Source: JADLHS01 sp020848635 (GTDB lineage Bacteria; Verrucomicrobiota; Verrucomicrobiia; Limisphaerales; JADLHS01). From it: a DNA stretch of 64,000 nt. Below the pieces are notes generated by a model that did not search any database, was not told the origin of the DNA, and saw only the letters and a program-made list of their open reading frames with translations. A program made the position numbers and the translations under genes. The stretch covers positions 186,001 through 250,000 of the forward strand of contig JBAOIL010000005.1 of NCBI GenBank assembly GCA_037044975.1. The letters are read 5' to 3'. Numbering within the stretch: the first letter of the stretch is position 1; each line of letters opens with the position of its first letter. This document shows positions 26,880-37,160 of this stretch, piece by piece.

Positions 26880-27449
26880 TTATTTCACCAATTCCGGCTT
26901 TTCCATGAACGCGTAGCACGCCATGTGGCAGATGCCCATGTGCGCGTCTTCCACCCGGCCGTAGTGTGTGTCGTTGACGACAATCACCTGCTCGGCAATT
27001 TCCGCCAGCCGCCCGCGCTTGGCGCCGACCAAAGCCACCGTATGCAGGCCGTTTTGCTTCGCCCACTCGAAAGCCTTCACCAGATTCGGCGAGTTGCCGC
27101 TCACGCTCATGGTGAGGACGAGATCGCCCGCCTTCCCGTAATTGCGCAACTGACGGACAAACACCTCGTCGTAGGCGTAGTCATTCCCCAACGCGGTCAT
27201 CCAACTGACGTTGTCGTTGAGCGAAAGGACGCGAAAACACTTACCCAGCTTGTCGGAGGCGCCTTTGCCAAGGTCGGTGGCAAAATGCGAAGCGTTCGCC
27301 GCGCTGCCGCCGTTGCCGAACACAAAAATTTGCCGGTCAGCCTTCCAAGCAACACGCATTTTCTCGACCAACTGGGCCACGCCGTCAGCCGGAATTGACT
27401 CAAGCGCAGTTTTTTGCGCCCGAACGTAATCAGAAATCCATTGATTCAT
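26880..27449 (-). CDS. gmhA: SIS-domain isomerase, phosphoheptose isomerase-like
   Basis: 189 residues. The sugar-isomerase fold shows the phosphate-binding loops IFVFGNGGSAANASHFATDL (residues about 42-61) and LTMSVSGNSPNLVKAFEWA, plus HYGRVEDAHMGICHMACY near the C-terminus with the His and Glu/Asp used by GmhA. GmhA converts sedoheptulose 7-phosphate into D-glycero-D-manno-heptose 7-phosphate for LPS or S-layer glycans. The gene opens an operon with the HAD phosphatase and PfkB kinase. The symbol follows sequence resemblance; the downstream enzymes are atypical, so another sugar phosphate is possible. Confidence 0.82.
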   Translation of the reverse strand: MNQWISDYVRAQKTALESIPADGVAQLVEKMRVAWKADRQIFVFGNGGSAANASHFATDLGKGASDKLGKCFRVLSLNDNVSWMTALGNDYAYDEVFVRQLRNYGKAGDLVLTMSVSGNSPNLVKAFEWAKQNGLHTVALVGAKRGRLAEIAEQVIVVNDTHYGRVEDAHMGICHMACYAFMEKPELVK

Positions 27450-27743
27450 AGGGTTGGCATGATAGCGATGAACCGGCGACTGTCATGGAAATTTTCCCGG
27501 GTCGGGCCGGTAAGGGCGCATCTTGACACTGCCCCCGATAGGAAGCCCTCGAAGATATCGGAACGCAGCGTTTACGCGGCAGTAGCATGGTTGGACTCGT
27601 CGCTGCCGCCTGAAGGCGGCGTTCCGCGGGGCAGCGTCAAGCTGCGCCCGGCCGGTAACTTCCGGGTCGCGCATTTTTCTCCTGGTGACGCCCCATCCCC
27701 GGGCGACGGCCCGGCCATAATGCTCAAGCGCCGGGATGCAAAT
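27450..27743. other. Intergenic region carrying a dispersed repeat
   Basis: 294 bases upstream of the SIS-HAD-PfkB operon and downstream of the propeller gene. Contains repeat copy A at 27560-27649. No gene seen. Confidence 0.5.
27560..27649. repeat. Dispersed MITE-like repeat, copy A
   Basis: Begins CGGAACGCAGCGTTTACGCG and ends with GGCGGCGTTCCGCGGGGC followed by CAAGCTGCGCCC. The terminal CGGAACGC and GCGTTCCG are inverted copies of each other. A second copy with the same order of blocks lies at 48797-48884. Both are intergenic and non-coding, about 90 bases long, like a small non-autonomous mobile or REP-type element. Confidence 0.65.
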
Positions 27744-29057
27744 TTATTTATCGCCATCCGTTCCCGGCGACCGATCCGAAGCGATGCGGTAGAGATGTTT
27801 CCTCGTTCGGAGAATGAGCGCCCGGCCGTCAACGGCAGGCGAGGCCATGAACCCGTCCGCCAGCGTGTTCGTCGCCATGATTTCAAATTTTCGCCCGGCT
27901 TTAAGCACGGTCGCCTTTCCCTCCTGACTAAAGCAGTAGATGAGGCCGTCGGCATATAACGGCGACGCGTAGTATTCGCCGCCGATTCTTTCCTGCCAAA
28001 ACTCGTTGCCGGTCGTGGCCTCGAGACAGCGCATCACCCCGTTTTCCGCCAGAAGAAACAACAGGTCATCCACAAGCAACGGCGAGGCCATTTTCGGCGC
28101 CCCGCGTGTCGTGCGCCACACCACATTCGACCCCGGCACCTCACCCCTCACCTCGGGGTGCAGGGCGAGGAATTCCGATTTGCCGGAGCCGGTGGCGAGG
28201 AACACCAAGCCGTGACCGTAAAGCGGACGGGAGGCGATCGAGTGGCCCTCGGTCTTGAGTTTCCAAAGCTCGCGTCCGTTGGCCGGGTCGTAAGCGTAGG
28301 CGGCCTTCGAACCGACGCTGACCATTTGCGTGCCCCCGGCCACGTCAATGAAGATCGGGGTGCAGAAGGCTTTGCGCATATCGCCGGCGCGCGCGGGCTG
28401 GCCGTCCGGCAGGAGATCATTCCAGTCCGCCGTGCGATCCGTCTTCCAAACCGTGCGCCCGGTTTGCTTGTCGAGCGCGACGAGGTATTGCACGTCAATT
28501 CCATCCATCGTCAGGATCAAAAGCTCCTTGAACAACACCAGCGACGATCCCGGACCGCGGAAATGGCGGCACGGCAGATCGGTGCGCTGCCAAAGCACCT
28601 TGAAATCCTTGGTGTCCAGACAGGCCGTCCCGTAGCTGCCGAAGTGGACAAAGACCCGGCCCGGCTCGATCACCGGCGAGGGCGACGCATAGCAATTGAC
28701 ACTGTTGCCCAGAACTTCAGGTGTGGCGCAGTGAAACAACTTCTCGTTGCAGAGGACCTTGCCCGTCTCGGCTTCTACACAGAGCGCGGAAAAGTCGCGC
28801 CCATCCTCAGTCGCCGCTGTCAACCAAATCTGCCGGTCCCAGATGACGGGGGTGGACCAGCCGCGCTCCGGAATGGGCGTCTTCCATTGGACGTGCTCGG
28901 TTTCGCTCCATGCGAGCGGCAGACCGAGGGGTTTTGGGTCGCCGGGTGCGGCGGCGTGACCGTTAGCCCACGGCCCGCGATACTCCGGCCAATCCGCCTG
29001 GGCGACCGATGCGCCAAGGAGCAGGAAGCCGAGGATCAGTTGATGGGGCAAAGACAT
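27744..29057 (-). CDS. Secreted PQQ-like beta-propeller protein
   Basis: 437 residues from ATG 29057, which gives a signal peptide (MSLPHQLILGFLLLGASVAQA); an upstream in-frame start has no such signal. WPEYRGPWANGHA opens the propeller as in many planctomycete/verrucomicrobial proteins, followed by repeats LCVEAETGKVLCNEK, VALDKQTGRTVWKTD, YAYDPANGRELWKLK and RCLEATTGNEFWQER. Repeated D/N-x-x-T/N-G-x-x-x-W is the propeller signature. Family members are periplasmic and may serve as enzymes or scaffolds; no catalytic residue can be asserted. It lies 43 bases downstream of the coiled-coil protein gene on the same strand. Confidence 0.83.
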   Translation of the reverse strand: MSLPHQLILGFLLLGASVAQADWPEYRGPWANGHAAAPGDPKPLGLPLAWSETEHVQWKTPIPERGWSTPVIWDRQIWLTAATEDGRDFSALCVEAETGKVLCNEKLFHCATPEVLGNSVNCYASPSPVIEPGRVFVHFGSYGTACLDTKDFKVLWQRTDLPCRHFRGPGSSLVLFKELLILTMDGIDVQYLVALDKQTGRTVWKTDRTADWNDLLPDGQPARAGDMRKAFCTPIFIDVAGGTQMVSVGSKAAYAYDPANGRELWKLKTEGHSIASRPLYGHGLVFLATGSGKSEFLALHPEVRGEVPGSNVVWRTTRGAPKMASPLLVDDLLFLLAENGVMRCLEATTGNEFWQERIGGEYYASPLYADGLIYCFSQEGKATVLKAGRKFEIMATNTLADGFMASPAVDGRALILRTRKHLYRIASDRSPGTDGDK

Positions 29058-29100
29058 GACGCGGCTGAAAGTTCCTGTTGATTCCGAGGGATGAGGCAAC

Positions 29101-29703
29101 CTATTCCAATTTGTAATTGTCGATCCTCGTAGTTAATTTCCCATCTTCAAACCAAAGAGCCATTGTGATCGTAAGCGGGTCGCTGTTGGTACGCGAAAGC
29201 AAAACCGGAAACGCCTCTGCGTAAATGAAATTGTCGTCTTCCCTCAATACTTTTGCTTCGGTTCTTCGCAGTTCAGATAATACGGCTTCCTTTGTTGCAT
29301 GCATCTCAATCTCCGGAAGACCGTTCGTGGCAACGCCGCTCATGGCATAGGTTTCGTTAAGAGTTGGACCGCCCACCACGCGAATCTCCCCCCGAAGATT
29401 CTCAATTTCGTTCCTCAATTCCTCAACTTCTCCGTAGTTCCGGCGAAGTCGAGTAACTTCACTGCGGAGTCGTAGCAACTCGATTGGGGGAGCCATCCGC
29501 GCACTTGCGAATAGGGCGGTTTGCACAACCAGATTTGAAAGGCGTGTATTCTCTGCCGTCACTTCAGAGAGTTGCTTCCTCTGTTCCCCCAGAGATTGGA
29601 TGTGCTCTCTGAGTTTAACTTCGGCATTGCGCTGCGTAACAATAAAAGTGGCCACCGCAACAATTAGAATCAATCCGGTGATATGCGCTATTTGTTTGGC
29701 CAT
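29101..29703 (-). CDS. Membrane-anchored coiled-coil protein of unknown function
   Basis: 200 residues. One N-terminal transmembrane segment (HITGLILIVAVATFIVTQ, residues about 7-24) is followed by a coiled coil to residue about 110 (VKLREHIQSLGEQRKQLSEV, LRRNYGEVEELRNEIENLRG) and then a small globular domain (DNFIYAEAFPVLLSRTNSDP) ending in ITMALWFEDGKLTTRIDNYK. Related-looking proteins occur in several copies in Pedosphaera-type genomes, but I know no function. The base composition is more AT-rich than that of its neighbours. Confidence 0.6.
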   Translation of the reverse strand: MAKQIAHITGLILIVAVATFIVTQRNAEVKLREHIQSLGEQRKQLSEVTAENTRLSNLVVQTALFASARMAPPIELLRLRSEVTRLRRNYGEVEELRNEIENLRGEIRVVGGPTLNETYAMSGVATNGLPEIEMHATKEAVLSELRRTEAKVLREDDNFIYAEAFPVLLSRTNSDPLTITMALWFEDGKLTTRIDNYKLE

Positions 29704-29767
29704 GGTCTCAACTTTGAAGGAAAATCCGGCACTCTGCCTGCCTCTGCGATATTTAATTCAATGTGGG

Positions 29768-30175
29768 TCAAACGGCCGGTTGCGGCAGCACATGTTTGAC
29801 CAGCAGCGGAATGTTGGCCTGCGGCTGGCCGTCGAGCGACAGGTCCATCGAGAACAATCCCGGCGTCTCGAATTTCAACTGCTGGATGTTAATGATGAAA
29901 TTCCGCGTCCCAAAATGCATGTCTTCCGGCAACGCGACTTCCACCGGAATCTCAATCGGCGGCATGATGGCGTGCCCGTCGGCATCCACGAAGTTGAGTT
30001 TCAACTGGCGTTTGCCCTCGTCGCCGGCGAGAAACGTCACCCGCAAGGCCACCGCGCATTGCGGATGGATGGCAGGCAACTCACGGGCGTAAATGGTGTC
30101 GAACGCCCCGAGGAGGTTGAGTTTGCCGTTGTCATCGGTCGCCGCGTCGCAGAGGACGGCTGTTTGAATGTTCAT
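29768..30175 (-). CDS. Small conserved protein, DUF6941-like
   Basis: 135 residues, starting MNIQTAVLCDAATDDNGKLNLLGAFDTIYARELPA. This opening, in which a protein lists 'CD.A....GKLNLLGAFD', is characteristic of a small cytoplasmic beta-rich family found in many phyla (DUF6941). It contains no signal peptide or catalytic motif. It is divergent from the DUF2339 gene with 166 bases between. The function is unknown. Confidence 0.65.
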   Translation of the reverse strand: MNIQTAVLCDAATDDNGKLNLLGAFDTIYARELPAIHPQCAVALRVTFLAGDEGKRQLKLNFVDADGHAIMPPIEIPVEVALPEDMHFGTRNFIINIQQLKFETPGLFSMDLSLDGQPQANIPLLVKHVLPQPAV

Positions 30176-30341
30176 GCGGCAGCAAGGTTAAACCACGAAG
30201 CCGACCGAATGAACACGAATTTCTTTAACGCCAGGCGAACCATCGCGGGCCCGGCAGCCGGACGATTCCCGCTTGTCACCGGCTGGGGCGTGTCCCACTC
30301 TGGCGGCGCTGGGTCGCGCCAACCGCTGAAAGGAAACAACT

Positions 30342-33300
30342 ATGCCGGAATGGGCTTTGGTCATCGTCTTGATTCTCGGCGTTCCCATCCTTGTGGGCGT
30401 CTGGCTCATCGTGCGGGCGGTGAAGGCCGGTCAGCGGATCGAAGAACTTTCCCGCCGCGTCGGCGAGTTGGAACTGGAGCTTTTCCGGCTGAAAAAGGCG
30501 CCGCCAACCGCCCCGGCTGCCCAACCCGTCGTCCCCGCCGAGCCGCCCGCAGAAACACCGGCCCGCGCGGAAATTCTCCAGCGCTGGCAGGAAAGCGCCC
30601 CCAGCACGCCGAAACCGGCGTCCGCCCCGCCACCACTTGTGCCGCCCATTCCGCCCTCGGCCAAACCAGTGCGGACACCCCCGCCCATTACCGTCGCGTC
30701 CGACCTGCCGCGGCTTGCACCGCCGCCATTGAGCCCGACGTTACCGAAGATCAATTGGGAACGGTTCATGGGCGTGAAAATGTTCGCTTGGGTGGGCGGA
30801 TTGGCGCTGTTTCTCGGGGTGGTGTTCTTCGTGAAGTATTCCTTCGAGCACGATCTCATTCCCCCGGAGCTGCGCGTCGCCATTGGATTCCTCACCGGCC
30901 TCGGGTTGCTCGTGGGCGGGGTGTTCCTCCATCGGCGGAAACAATACATCGTCGGCGCTCAGGCCCTATGCGCGACCGGGGTCGTCATCCTCTATGCGGT
31001 CACCTTCGCGTGTCACTCGATCTACAAGTTCCAGTTCTTCGGCCTGGTACCGACATTCCTCTTGATGGCGCTCATCACCACCACCGCGTTCCTGCTGGCG
31101 GCCCGGCTCAACGCCCTCGTCGTCGCCATCCTCGGCATTTTGGGTGGCTTCCTCACGCCTCTTCTTATTCACGCCGACAAAGACAATCCCCTCGGCCTCT
31201 TCGGTTACATCGCCGTCCTCGACGTCGGTCTCATCCTGGTGGCACTGAATCGCCGCTGGTTCTTCCTCACCGCGCTCGGCGCCCTCGGAACGGCCTTCAT
31301 GCAAGTTGGGTGGGCGGACAAATTTTTTGAGCCGGAGAAATACTTTGAAGGCAATAAGATCCTCATCGCGCTCGCCGTGCTGCTGGGTTTCAACGCGCTT
31401 TATCTGACCGCGGCGTGGTGGGCAAAATGCCGCGCGCAAACCAACGGGTGGCTGAGTGGCGCCCACCTTGGCCTCGCCGCGGTGGCGCTGGCCTTTACCG
31501 CGTGGTTTCTCAGCTTCCCATCGCTGGCCGAACGACCCTGGCTCCTGTTTGGTTTTGTTTTCCTGATTGATCTCGCCATCAGCGCCCTGGTCCTGCTGGA
31601 CAAGCGGGTTTCCCTTGCCCAACCCCTTGCTGGCCTCGCCGTGTTCGGACTGCTCGCGCTCTGGACCGGCAACTCGCTGACGAATGATCTTCTCAACGCC
31701 GCCCTGTCGTTTTACCTCCTTTTCGCCGCCGCCCACACCGCGTTTCCGGTGTTCCTGCAAAAGCAGCGCGGCCACCCGACACCGCTCTGGGGCAGTCAGA
31801 TGTTTCCGCCGCTCGCGCTCCTGCTGGTGCTGATCCCGATCTTCAAGCTCGCGGAACTTTCGTTCCTTGTCTGGCCGTTTGTGTTGGTTGTGGACGTGCT
31901 GGCCATTGGCGTCGCCCTGGTCACGGCCTCGTTGTTGCCAGTGCTCGCGGTGATGATCTTGACCCTCGCCGCCACGGGGGCGCTGATTTTCAAAATCCCG
32001 ACGACCCTTACCGGGCTGCCGACTTCGTTCTTCCTGCTTGCGCCTTCGCGACCTTCTTCGTCGTCGTCAGCGTGTGGGCGGTGCGAAAACTGAAACCCAA
32101 CGCGTTCGCCCGGGAGATCAAGTTGAGCGACGACTTCGCCCAGCCGGAGAATCTGGCGGCGCTGCTGCCGGCGTTCTCGGCGGCGCTGCCGTTTCTCCTG
32201 CTCATCATGGCCACGCTGCGCCTGCCGCTCACAAATCCCGCCCCCGTCTTCGGCCTCGCGCTCTTGCTGGTCGTCTTGTTGCTCGGCCTGGCCAAAATAT
32301 TTTCCTTCGAGTGGCTGCCCGCCGTTGCACTGGCCTGCGTGACGGCGCTCGAATGCGCCTGGCACTTCAACCGCTTCGACCCCGCCACCGCGACGCAGCC
32401 GCTGATGTGGTATCTCATCTTCTTCGCCGGGTTCGCGCTCTTTCCCTTGGTGTTCTTGAAACAGTTCAGCGCCAAAGTCATTCCCTGGGCCACCGCCGCG
32501 CTGGCCGGGCTGCCGCAGTTCTTTCTGGTTCATCGCCTCGTGAAGGCCGCGTATCCAAACGAAGTCATGGGCCTGCTGCCGGCGGCGTTTGCGCTGCCGA
32601 CGCTGTTAAGCCTCGTGGTCGTGTTGAAGAAGGTCCCCACCCTGAACCCGGCCCGGCTGACGCAGCTCGCTTTCTGTGGCGGCGTGGCGCTGTTCTTCAT
32701 CACCCTGGTCTTCCCGATCCAGTTCAGCCATCAATGGATCACCCTCGGTTGGGCGTTGGAAGGCGCGGCATTGCTGTGGTTGTTTCATCGCGTGCCGCAT
32801 CCGGGGCTGCGCCTCACCGGCATCGGTCTGTTGGCGGCGGCCTTTGTCCGACTCGCGCTCAACCCGGCGGTGCTGAGTTATCATCCGCGCAGCGCCACGC
32901 CGATTCTCAACTGGTATCTTTACACCTATGGTGCTGTCACCGTGTGCCTGTTCGCCGGGGCGCGCCTACTCGCACCGCCGCGCCATCTGGTTCTGAAATC
33001 CAACGTGCCGCCCCTCCTCGCCGGGCTCGGCATGGTGCTGGCGTTCCTGCTGTTGAACATTGAAATCGCCGATTACTTCAGCGCGCCCGGCGCCACCCTC
33101 ACCTTTCAATTCGAGGGGAATTTCGCACGCGACATGACGTATTCGATTGCCTGGGCGCTGTTCGCACTGGTGTTGCTCGTGATTGGCATCGCCCGAAAAA
33201 TTCCCGCTTCGCGTTACGCCGCCCTGGGGTTGTTGAGCGTGACATTGCTCAAACTGTTCTTCCACGACCTCGCCCGTCTTGGCGAGCTCTATCGCATTGG

Positions 33301-33409
33301 CGCTGTTGTTGGGGTGGCCGTAATCGCCATCCTGGCCTCGTTCGCCTACCAACGCTTCTACGCCGTGGGCAAGCCGGAGAAGGAGGTGAAAGATGAAACA
33401 GCCAAGTAA
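30342..33409 (+). CDS. DUF2339 multi-pass membrane protein (one frameshift)
   Basis: About 1022 residues after correcting one indel near 32040, where the frame should run AFATFFVVVSVWAVRKLKPN. The N-terminal TM helix (WALVIVLILGVPILVGVWLI), a short coiled coil (RIEELSRRVGELELELFRL) and a Pro-rich linker (residues about 50-135) precede the hallmark WERFMGVKMFAWVGGLALFLGVVFFVKYSF. More than 20 further hydrophobic helices follow. This order, coiled coil then WE..xGx.....G......G, defines the DUF2339 family, whose function is unknown. A good ribosome-binding site (AAAGGAAAC) precedes ATG 30342. It is followed by a DUF3999 gene, a recurring pairing. Confidence 0.85.
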
Positions 33410-33455
33410 GCGACCAAGTAAGGATAGGGGGAGGAAGTTGGTGGATACGTCCTCC

Positions 33456-33641
33456 CTCACCCCGACCCTCTCCCCAAGGAGCGGGAGGAGCAATGTGCGC
33501 CGCAGGCTATTGCATGCGCTTACGCAAGTCGTCCGTCTGCTGTGTTCTTGCCCGCAAAATGTGCGGAGCGAAGGAAGGGTTCGATTTCAAAGAAACCGGA
33601 CTGCGATTCTCCCTCTCCTCGGGGGAGAGGGCCGGGGTGAG
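33456..33641. repeat. Inverted-repeat element of the CTCACCCCG..CTCTCCCC type
   Basis: The 20-base left arm at 33456-33475 (starting CTCACCCCGACCCTC) and the right arm at 33622-33641 (GGGGAGAGGGCCGGGGTGAG) are inverted copies with one mismatch. They enclose 146 bases of non-coding sequence. This motif pair is a widespread bacterial intergenic repeat found at the ends of small MITE-like units. It sits between the DUF2339 and DUF3999 genes and is the only long gap in that operon. Confidence 0.72.
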
Positions 33642-33659
33642 AGCGGGCGACGCACAAAC

Positions 33660-35632
33660 ATGTCCGCCTTTCTGTTCCTACTCCTAATCGTTCCAATCGC
33701 CTCGTCCGTCGCGGCCCCGCTCCCCGCCGAGTGGCAGCGCGCCCAGCAGTTCGATGTCACCGCGCCGGGTCTCGTAAAATTGAGTCTCCCCGTCGCGACG
33801 CTGGATGCCGCCCGCCCCGCACTCGAGGATTTGCGGCTCTACGATGATGCCGGCAACGAGCTGCCCTATTTGATTCAACACGCGACCCCAGGCCAGCAGG
33901 CCGGGCAATTCAAAGCGCAAAGTCGTTTCAGGTCTGCGCTCAATCCCAACACGACCGTCATCACGCTCGAAACCGGGCTCGCCCAACCCCTGGACGGAGT
34001 CACGCTGGAAAGTCCGGCGGCCAGCTTCATCAAGTCGGTGCAGATTGAAACTTCCGCCGACGGCAAAAGCTGGGCGCGGCTGGCCCAAGCGCGGCCGATT
34101 TTTCGCCAGCCCAACGGCGCGAGCCAACTGCACCTTGCCATTCCGCCCGGTCTGCGGCCCTGGTTACGCCTGACAGTGGACGATCAACGCTCGCAGCCAA
34201 TTCCCTTTACCGGCGCGATGGTTCACGCCGCCGCCGCCGAATCAACTCTGAGCGAATCAGTGCCGGTCAGCATTGCCGAGCGCCACGAGAATCCCGGCGA
34301 AACCCGGCTTACGCTCAATCTCGGCGCCGCGAATCTGGATCTGGCGAACATCCAGATCGAGACGACCGAACCGCTCTTTACGCGACCAGTGACCCTGGCC
34401 GTGCCGCAAATTTTGGAAGATTCGATCCGTGAGCAGACCGTGGCGCGCGACACGATTTACCGCGTGGCGGTGGAAGGCCAAACCCCGGCGGCCAACCTGA
34501 CCGTACCGCTGGAAAGCCAGGTTCGCTCGCGCGAATTGCTGCTGCTGATTCAAAACCAGGACAGTCCGCCGCTGCCCATCACCGCCGTTCGCGCGGAGCG
34601 GCGTCCGGTTTATCTCGTCTTCCTCGCGCGGTCCGCCGGGGCTTATCATTTATTGACCGGCAACCCACGATTGCGCCGCGGCGCGCTATGATCTGGCCGC
34701 CCTTGGGGCTAACCTCAGAGACACGGCTGTCTCCCCGATTCAACTTTCGCCACTGACGGACAATCCGGCCTATCGTGCGCCGGAACTTTTGCCCGGCGTG
34801 TCGCAGCATGGCACGGCGCTCGACGTGTCCGCTTGGACATTTCGCAAGGCCATCAAACTCACCCGCGCCGGCGCACAGCAGTTGGAACTGGATCTCGAAG
34901 TCCTGGCGCGGGCGCAACCCGACTTCCAAGATTTGCGCCTGGTGCGCGACGGTAATCAGTTGCCTTACATTCTCGAACGCACATCCATCAGCCGCGCTTT
35001 GACGCCTGCTGTTACCGCGACCAACGACGCCAAGGACCTAAAGCTCAGCCGCTGGATCCTCAAACTGCCCCAAGCTCATCTGCCCCTCACGCGCCTGAGT
35101 TGCGCCACCCGGACTCTCGCTGTTCCAACGCGAAGTGACGCTTTACGAAGAAGTCGCGGATGAACGCGGTGAAAAATATCGGCGCATCCTCGGCTCGGCG
35201 ACTTGGGTGCAAACGCCCAACCGCCCAGCCAAAGAGTTCGTCATGACCTTTGGCAGCCCGCTGCAAACCGACACGCTAATTTTGGAAACGCACAACGGCG
35301 ACAACCCACCGATCGAACTGGAGAAGTTCCAAGTCTTTTACACCGCTACCCGCGTCTTGTTCAAAGTGGAGCCGGCGAATGAGTTCTTCCTCTACTACGG
35401 CAATCCGCGGGTATCGTCGCCACGCTACGACCTCAGTCTGGTCGCGGGTCAGTTGCTCGCGGTGGACAAATCACCCGCCGCGCTGGCAGTCGCAGAGCAA
35501 CTGAAAAAATCGTCGTGGTCCGAGGGCCGAACGCCCGGCAAAGGCGGCGTGTTGTTTTGGGGAATCCTCGCCGTGGTTGTAGTGGTTTTGTTGGTGGTCA
35601 TTTCGCGGCTGTTGCCGAAGGCGTCAACGTAG
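33660..35632 (+). CDS. DUF3999-family protein (two frameshifts)
   Basis: About 657 residues, split into three frames by single-base breaks near 34670 and 35118. ATG 33660 gives a signal peptide (MSAFLFLLLIVPIASSVAA) followed by the family start PLPAEWQRAQQFDVTAPGLVKLSLP and the repeated theme LEDLRLYDDAGNELPYLI / FQDLRLVRDGNQLPYILER. Beta-rich periplasmic domains are followed by one C-terminal TM helix (GVLFWGILAVVVVVLLVVIS). DUF3999 proteins are typically encoded next to DUF2339 proteins, as here, implying a joint envelope role that has not been established. The repeat element at 33456-33641 precedes the start. Confidence 0.75.
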
Positions 35633-35799
35633 TAAGAAACGCGATTTATCTGCGTCGGCTATTGATCGTTGCGCGCAATGCGTGTGTCTCATAGAAGATC
35701 AAAAACGATTGCAAGAGCACCGCATCACGCCTATAAACCTAAAAACAAGACGCACACCTCCAAACATTGTACTGACGTCGGACAAACAGAAAGAGCCTT

Positions 35800-36429
35800 A
35801 TGAAATTCGCCGTATTTGGTTTTGTTTGCCTTCTCGTTATCGTTGCGATCTTCTTGCTAAAAGCGCGCAAGACCAAGTGGCCCGTGAGCAACATTTGTTC
35901 TGTTTGCGGGGCTAAGTCTCAATACGATTCGCAATACGGTTATTCCCAACACTCCGAGGAAGACCCAGAGAAGATGAAACCGCTTTGTAGGAAATGCCTG
36001 ATTGCTCAACTCGAACAAGACTACACAAGCTACCTTGGGCGTGCGGTTGTTATTCAGCCTGCCGTTGGGCCGCCGTGTTTTGTTTTCCAGGAGATCAAAG
36101 AGTGGAACACGGCGTTCAAAGACTCAATGATTGGCAAAGACGCCCAAAGCCTGCTGGCCAAAATCGAAACGCAGTGTCGCGATTGCAAGCAAAAGGCAAA
36201 TTTTCTGTGGGTGGAATCGAGCGGACTGAAGGGAGACAACTTTGAAGAAACTTTGGATAAAGGAATGTCAAAAACGCTGCTGCTCAAGAATCCGAAACCG
36301 ATCTCGGTTTGCGGGAAATGTTGCGTTGCCCGTATCGCGAACGCCTTGGAAAAGGGAGACATTGAATACATGGAAGTTTGTGGGCCTAAGGGAAACGCCG
36401 ACGGATTCGTAGTGCCGATGGGCTACTGA
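35800..36429 (+). CDS. Small membrane protein with cysteine (zinc-ribbon-like) pairs
   Basis: 209 residues. One N-terminal TM helix (FAVFGFVCLLVIVAIFLL) followed by two Cys clusters: ICSVCGAKSQY with LCRKCLIAQL (residues about 33-70), and QCRDCKQKANFLW with VCGKCCVARIANAL (about 125-175). The four CxxC pairs suggest two zinc-binding knuckles or a redox-active protein. I recognise no family. The base composition is clearly more AT-rich than that of its neighbours, suggesting a later arrival. The stop almost touches the livF stop on the opposite strand. Weak Shine-Dalgarno AAGAG precedes ATG 35800. Confidence 0.6.
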   Translation: MKFAVFGFVCLLVIVAIFLLKARKTKWPVSNICSVCGAKSQYDSQYGYSQHSEEDPEKMKPLCRKCLIAQLEQDYTSYLGRAVVIQPAVGPPCFVFQEIKEWNTAFKDSMIGKDAQSLLAKIETQCRDCKQKANFLWVESSGLKGDNFEETLDKGMSKTLLLKNPKPISVCGKCCVARIANALEKGDIEYMEVCGPKGNADGFVVPMGY

Positions 36430-36430
36430 C

Positions 36431-37151
36431 TCATATTGATGCGCCGCCCAAGTAAGCACTCCTGACCTGCGGGTTTTGGCGGAGCGCGGCGGAGGGTGTC
36501 TTGCAGGATGATTCTCCCGGTTTCGAGCACGTAGCCGAATTGGGAAATCTCCAGCGCGAGATTGGCGTTTTGCTCGACCAGCAAAATCGTGATGCCGTGC
36601 ACGCGGTTGATCTCAACGATCTTCTCAAAGATGGTTTTCACCAGCAGTGGCGCGATGCCGAGCGACGGTTCATCCAGCATCAGAAACTTTGGTCGGCTCA
36701 TCAGGGCGCGGCCAATGGCCAGCATCTGCTGTTCGCCGCCGGAGAGCGTACCGGCGATCTGCTGCTCCCGTTCCTTCAGGCGTGGAAACGTGTGGAAGAC
36801 CAGTTCCAGTTCGCGTCGGATGACGGCTTTGTCGCGCTGGAGATACGCGCCCATCATCAGGTTTTCGTGAACGGTGAGATTGGCGAAAACCATCCGGCCT
36901 TCCGGCACCTGGGACAGGCCGAGGCGCACAATCTGGTGCGCCGGCAGGCCGGCGATGTTCTGGCCGGCGTAAAGAGATTTCCCCGGACTGGTGGCTTCAC
37001 CAAACCGGAGATCGCCCGCAGCGTCGTGCTCTTGCCGGCGCCGTTGCTGCCGATGAGCGTGACGATGCTGCCCGCCTTGACGGACAACGACACATCGTGC
37101 AGCGCGCGCAATCGCGCCGTAGCTCACGGCCAGATTTTTGATTTCTAACAT
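36431..37151 (-). CDS. livF: Branched-chain amino acid/aromatic acid ABC importer, ATP-binding subunit LivF (three frameshifts)
   Basis: ATPase of a LivKHMGF-type importer. From ATG 37151 MLEIKNLAVSYGAI, then, in a shifted frame, RALHDVSLSVKAGSIVTLIGSNGAGKSTTLRAISG (Walker A), then back in the first frame LYAGQNIAGLPAHQIV, the QVPEGRMVF motif characteristic of LivF, the signature LSGGEQQMLAIGRAL, Walker B FLMLDEPSLGIAPL and the switch His in VHGITILLVEQNA. Breaks lie near 37107 (surplus G), 36995 and 36500; after the last, the proper end is SAALRQNPQVRSAYLGGASI, giving the stop at 36431. The first two compensate each other. The protein is likely intact in the cell. Confidence 0.86.
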
Positions 37152-37160
37152 CTTGTCTGG

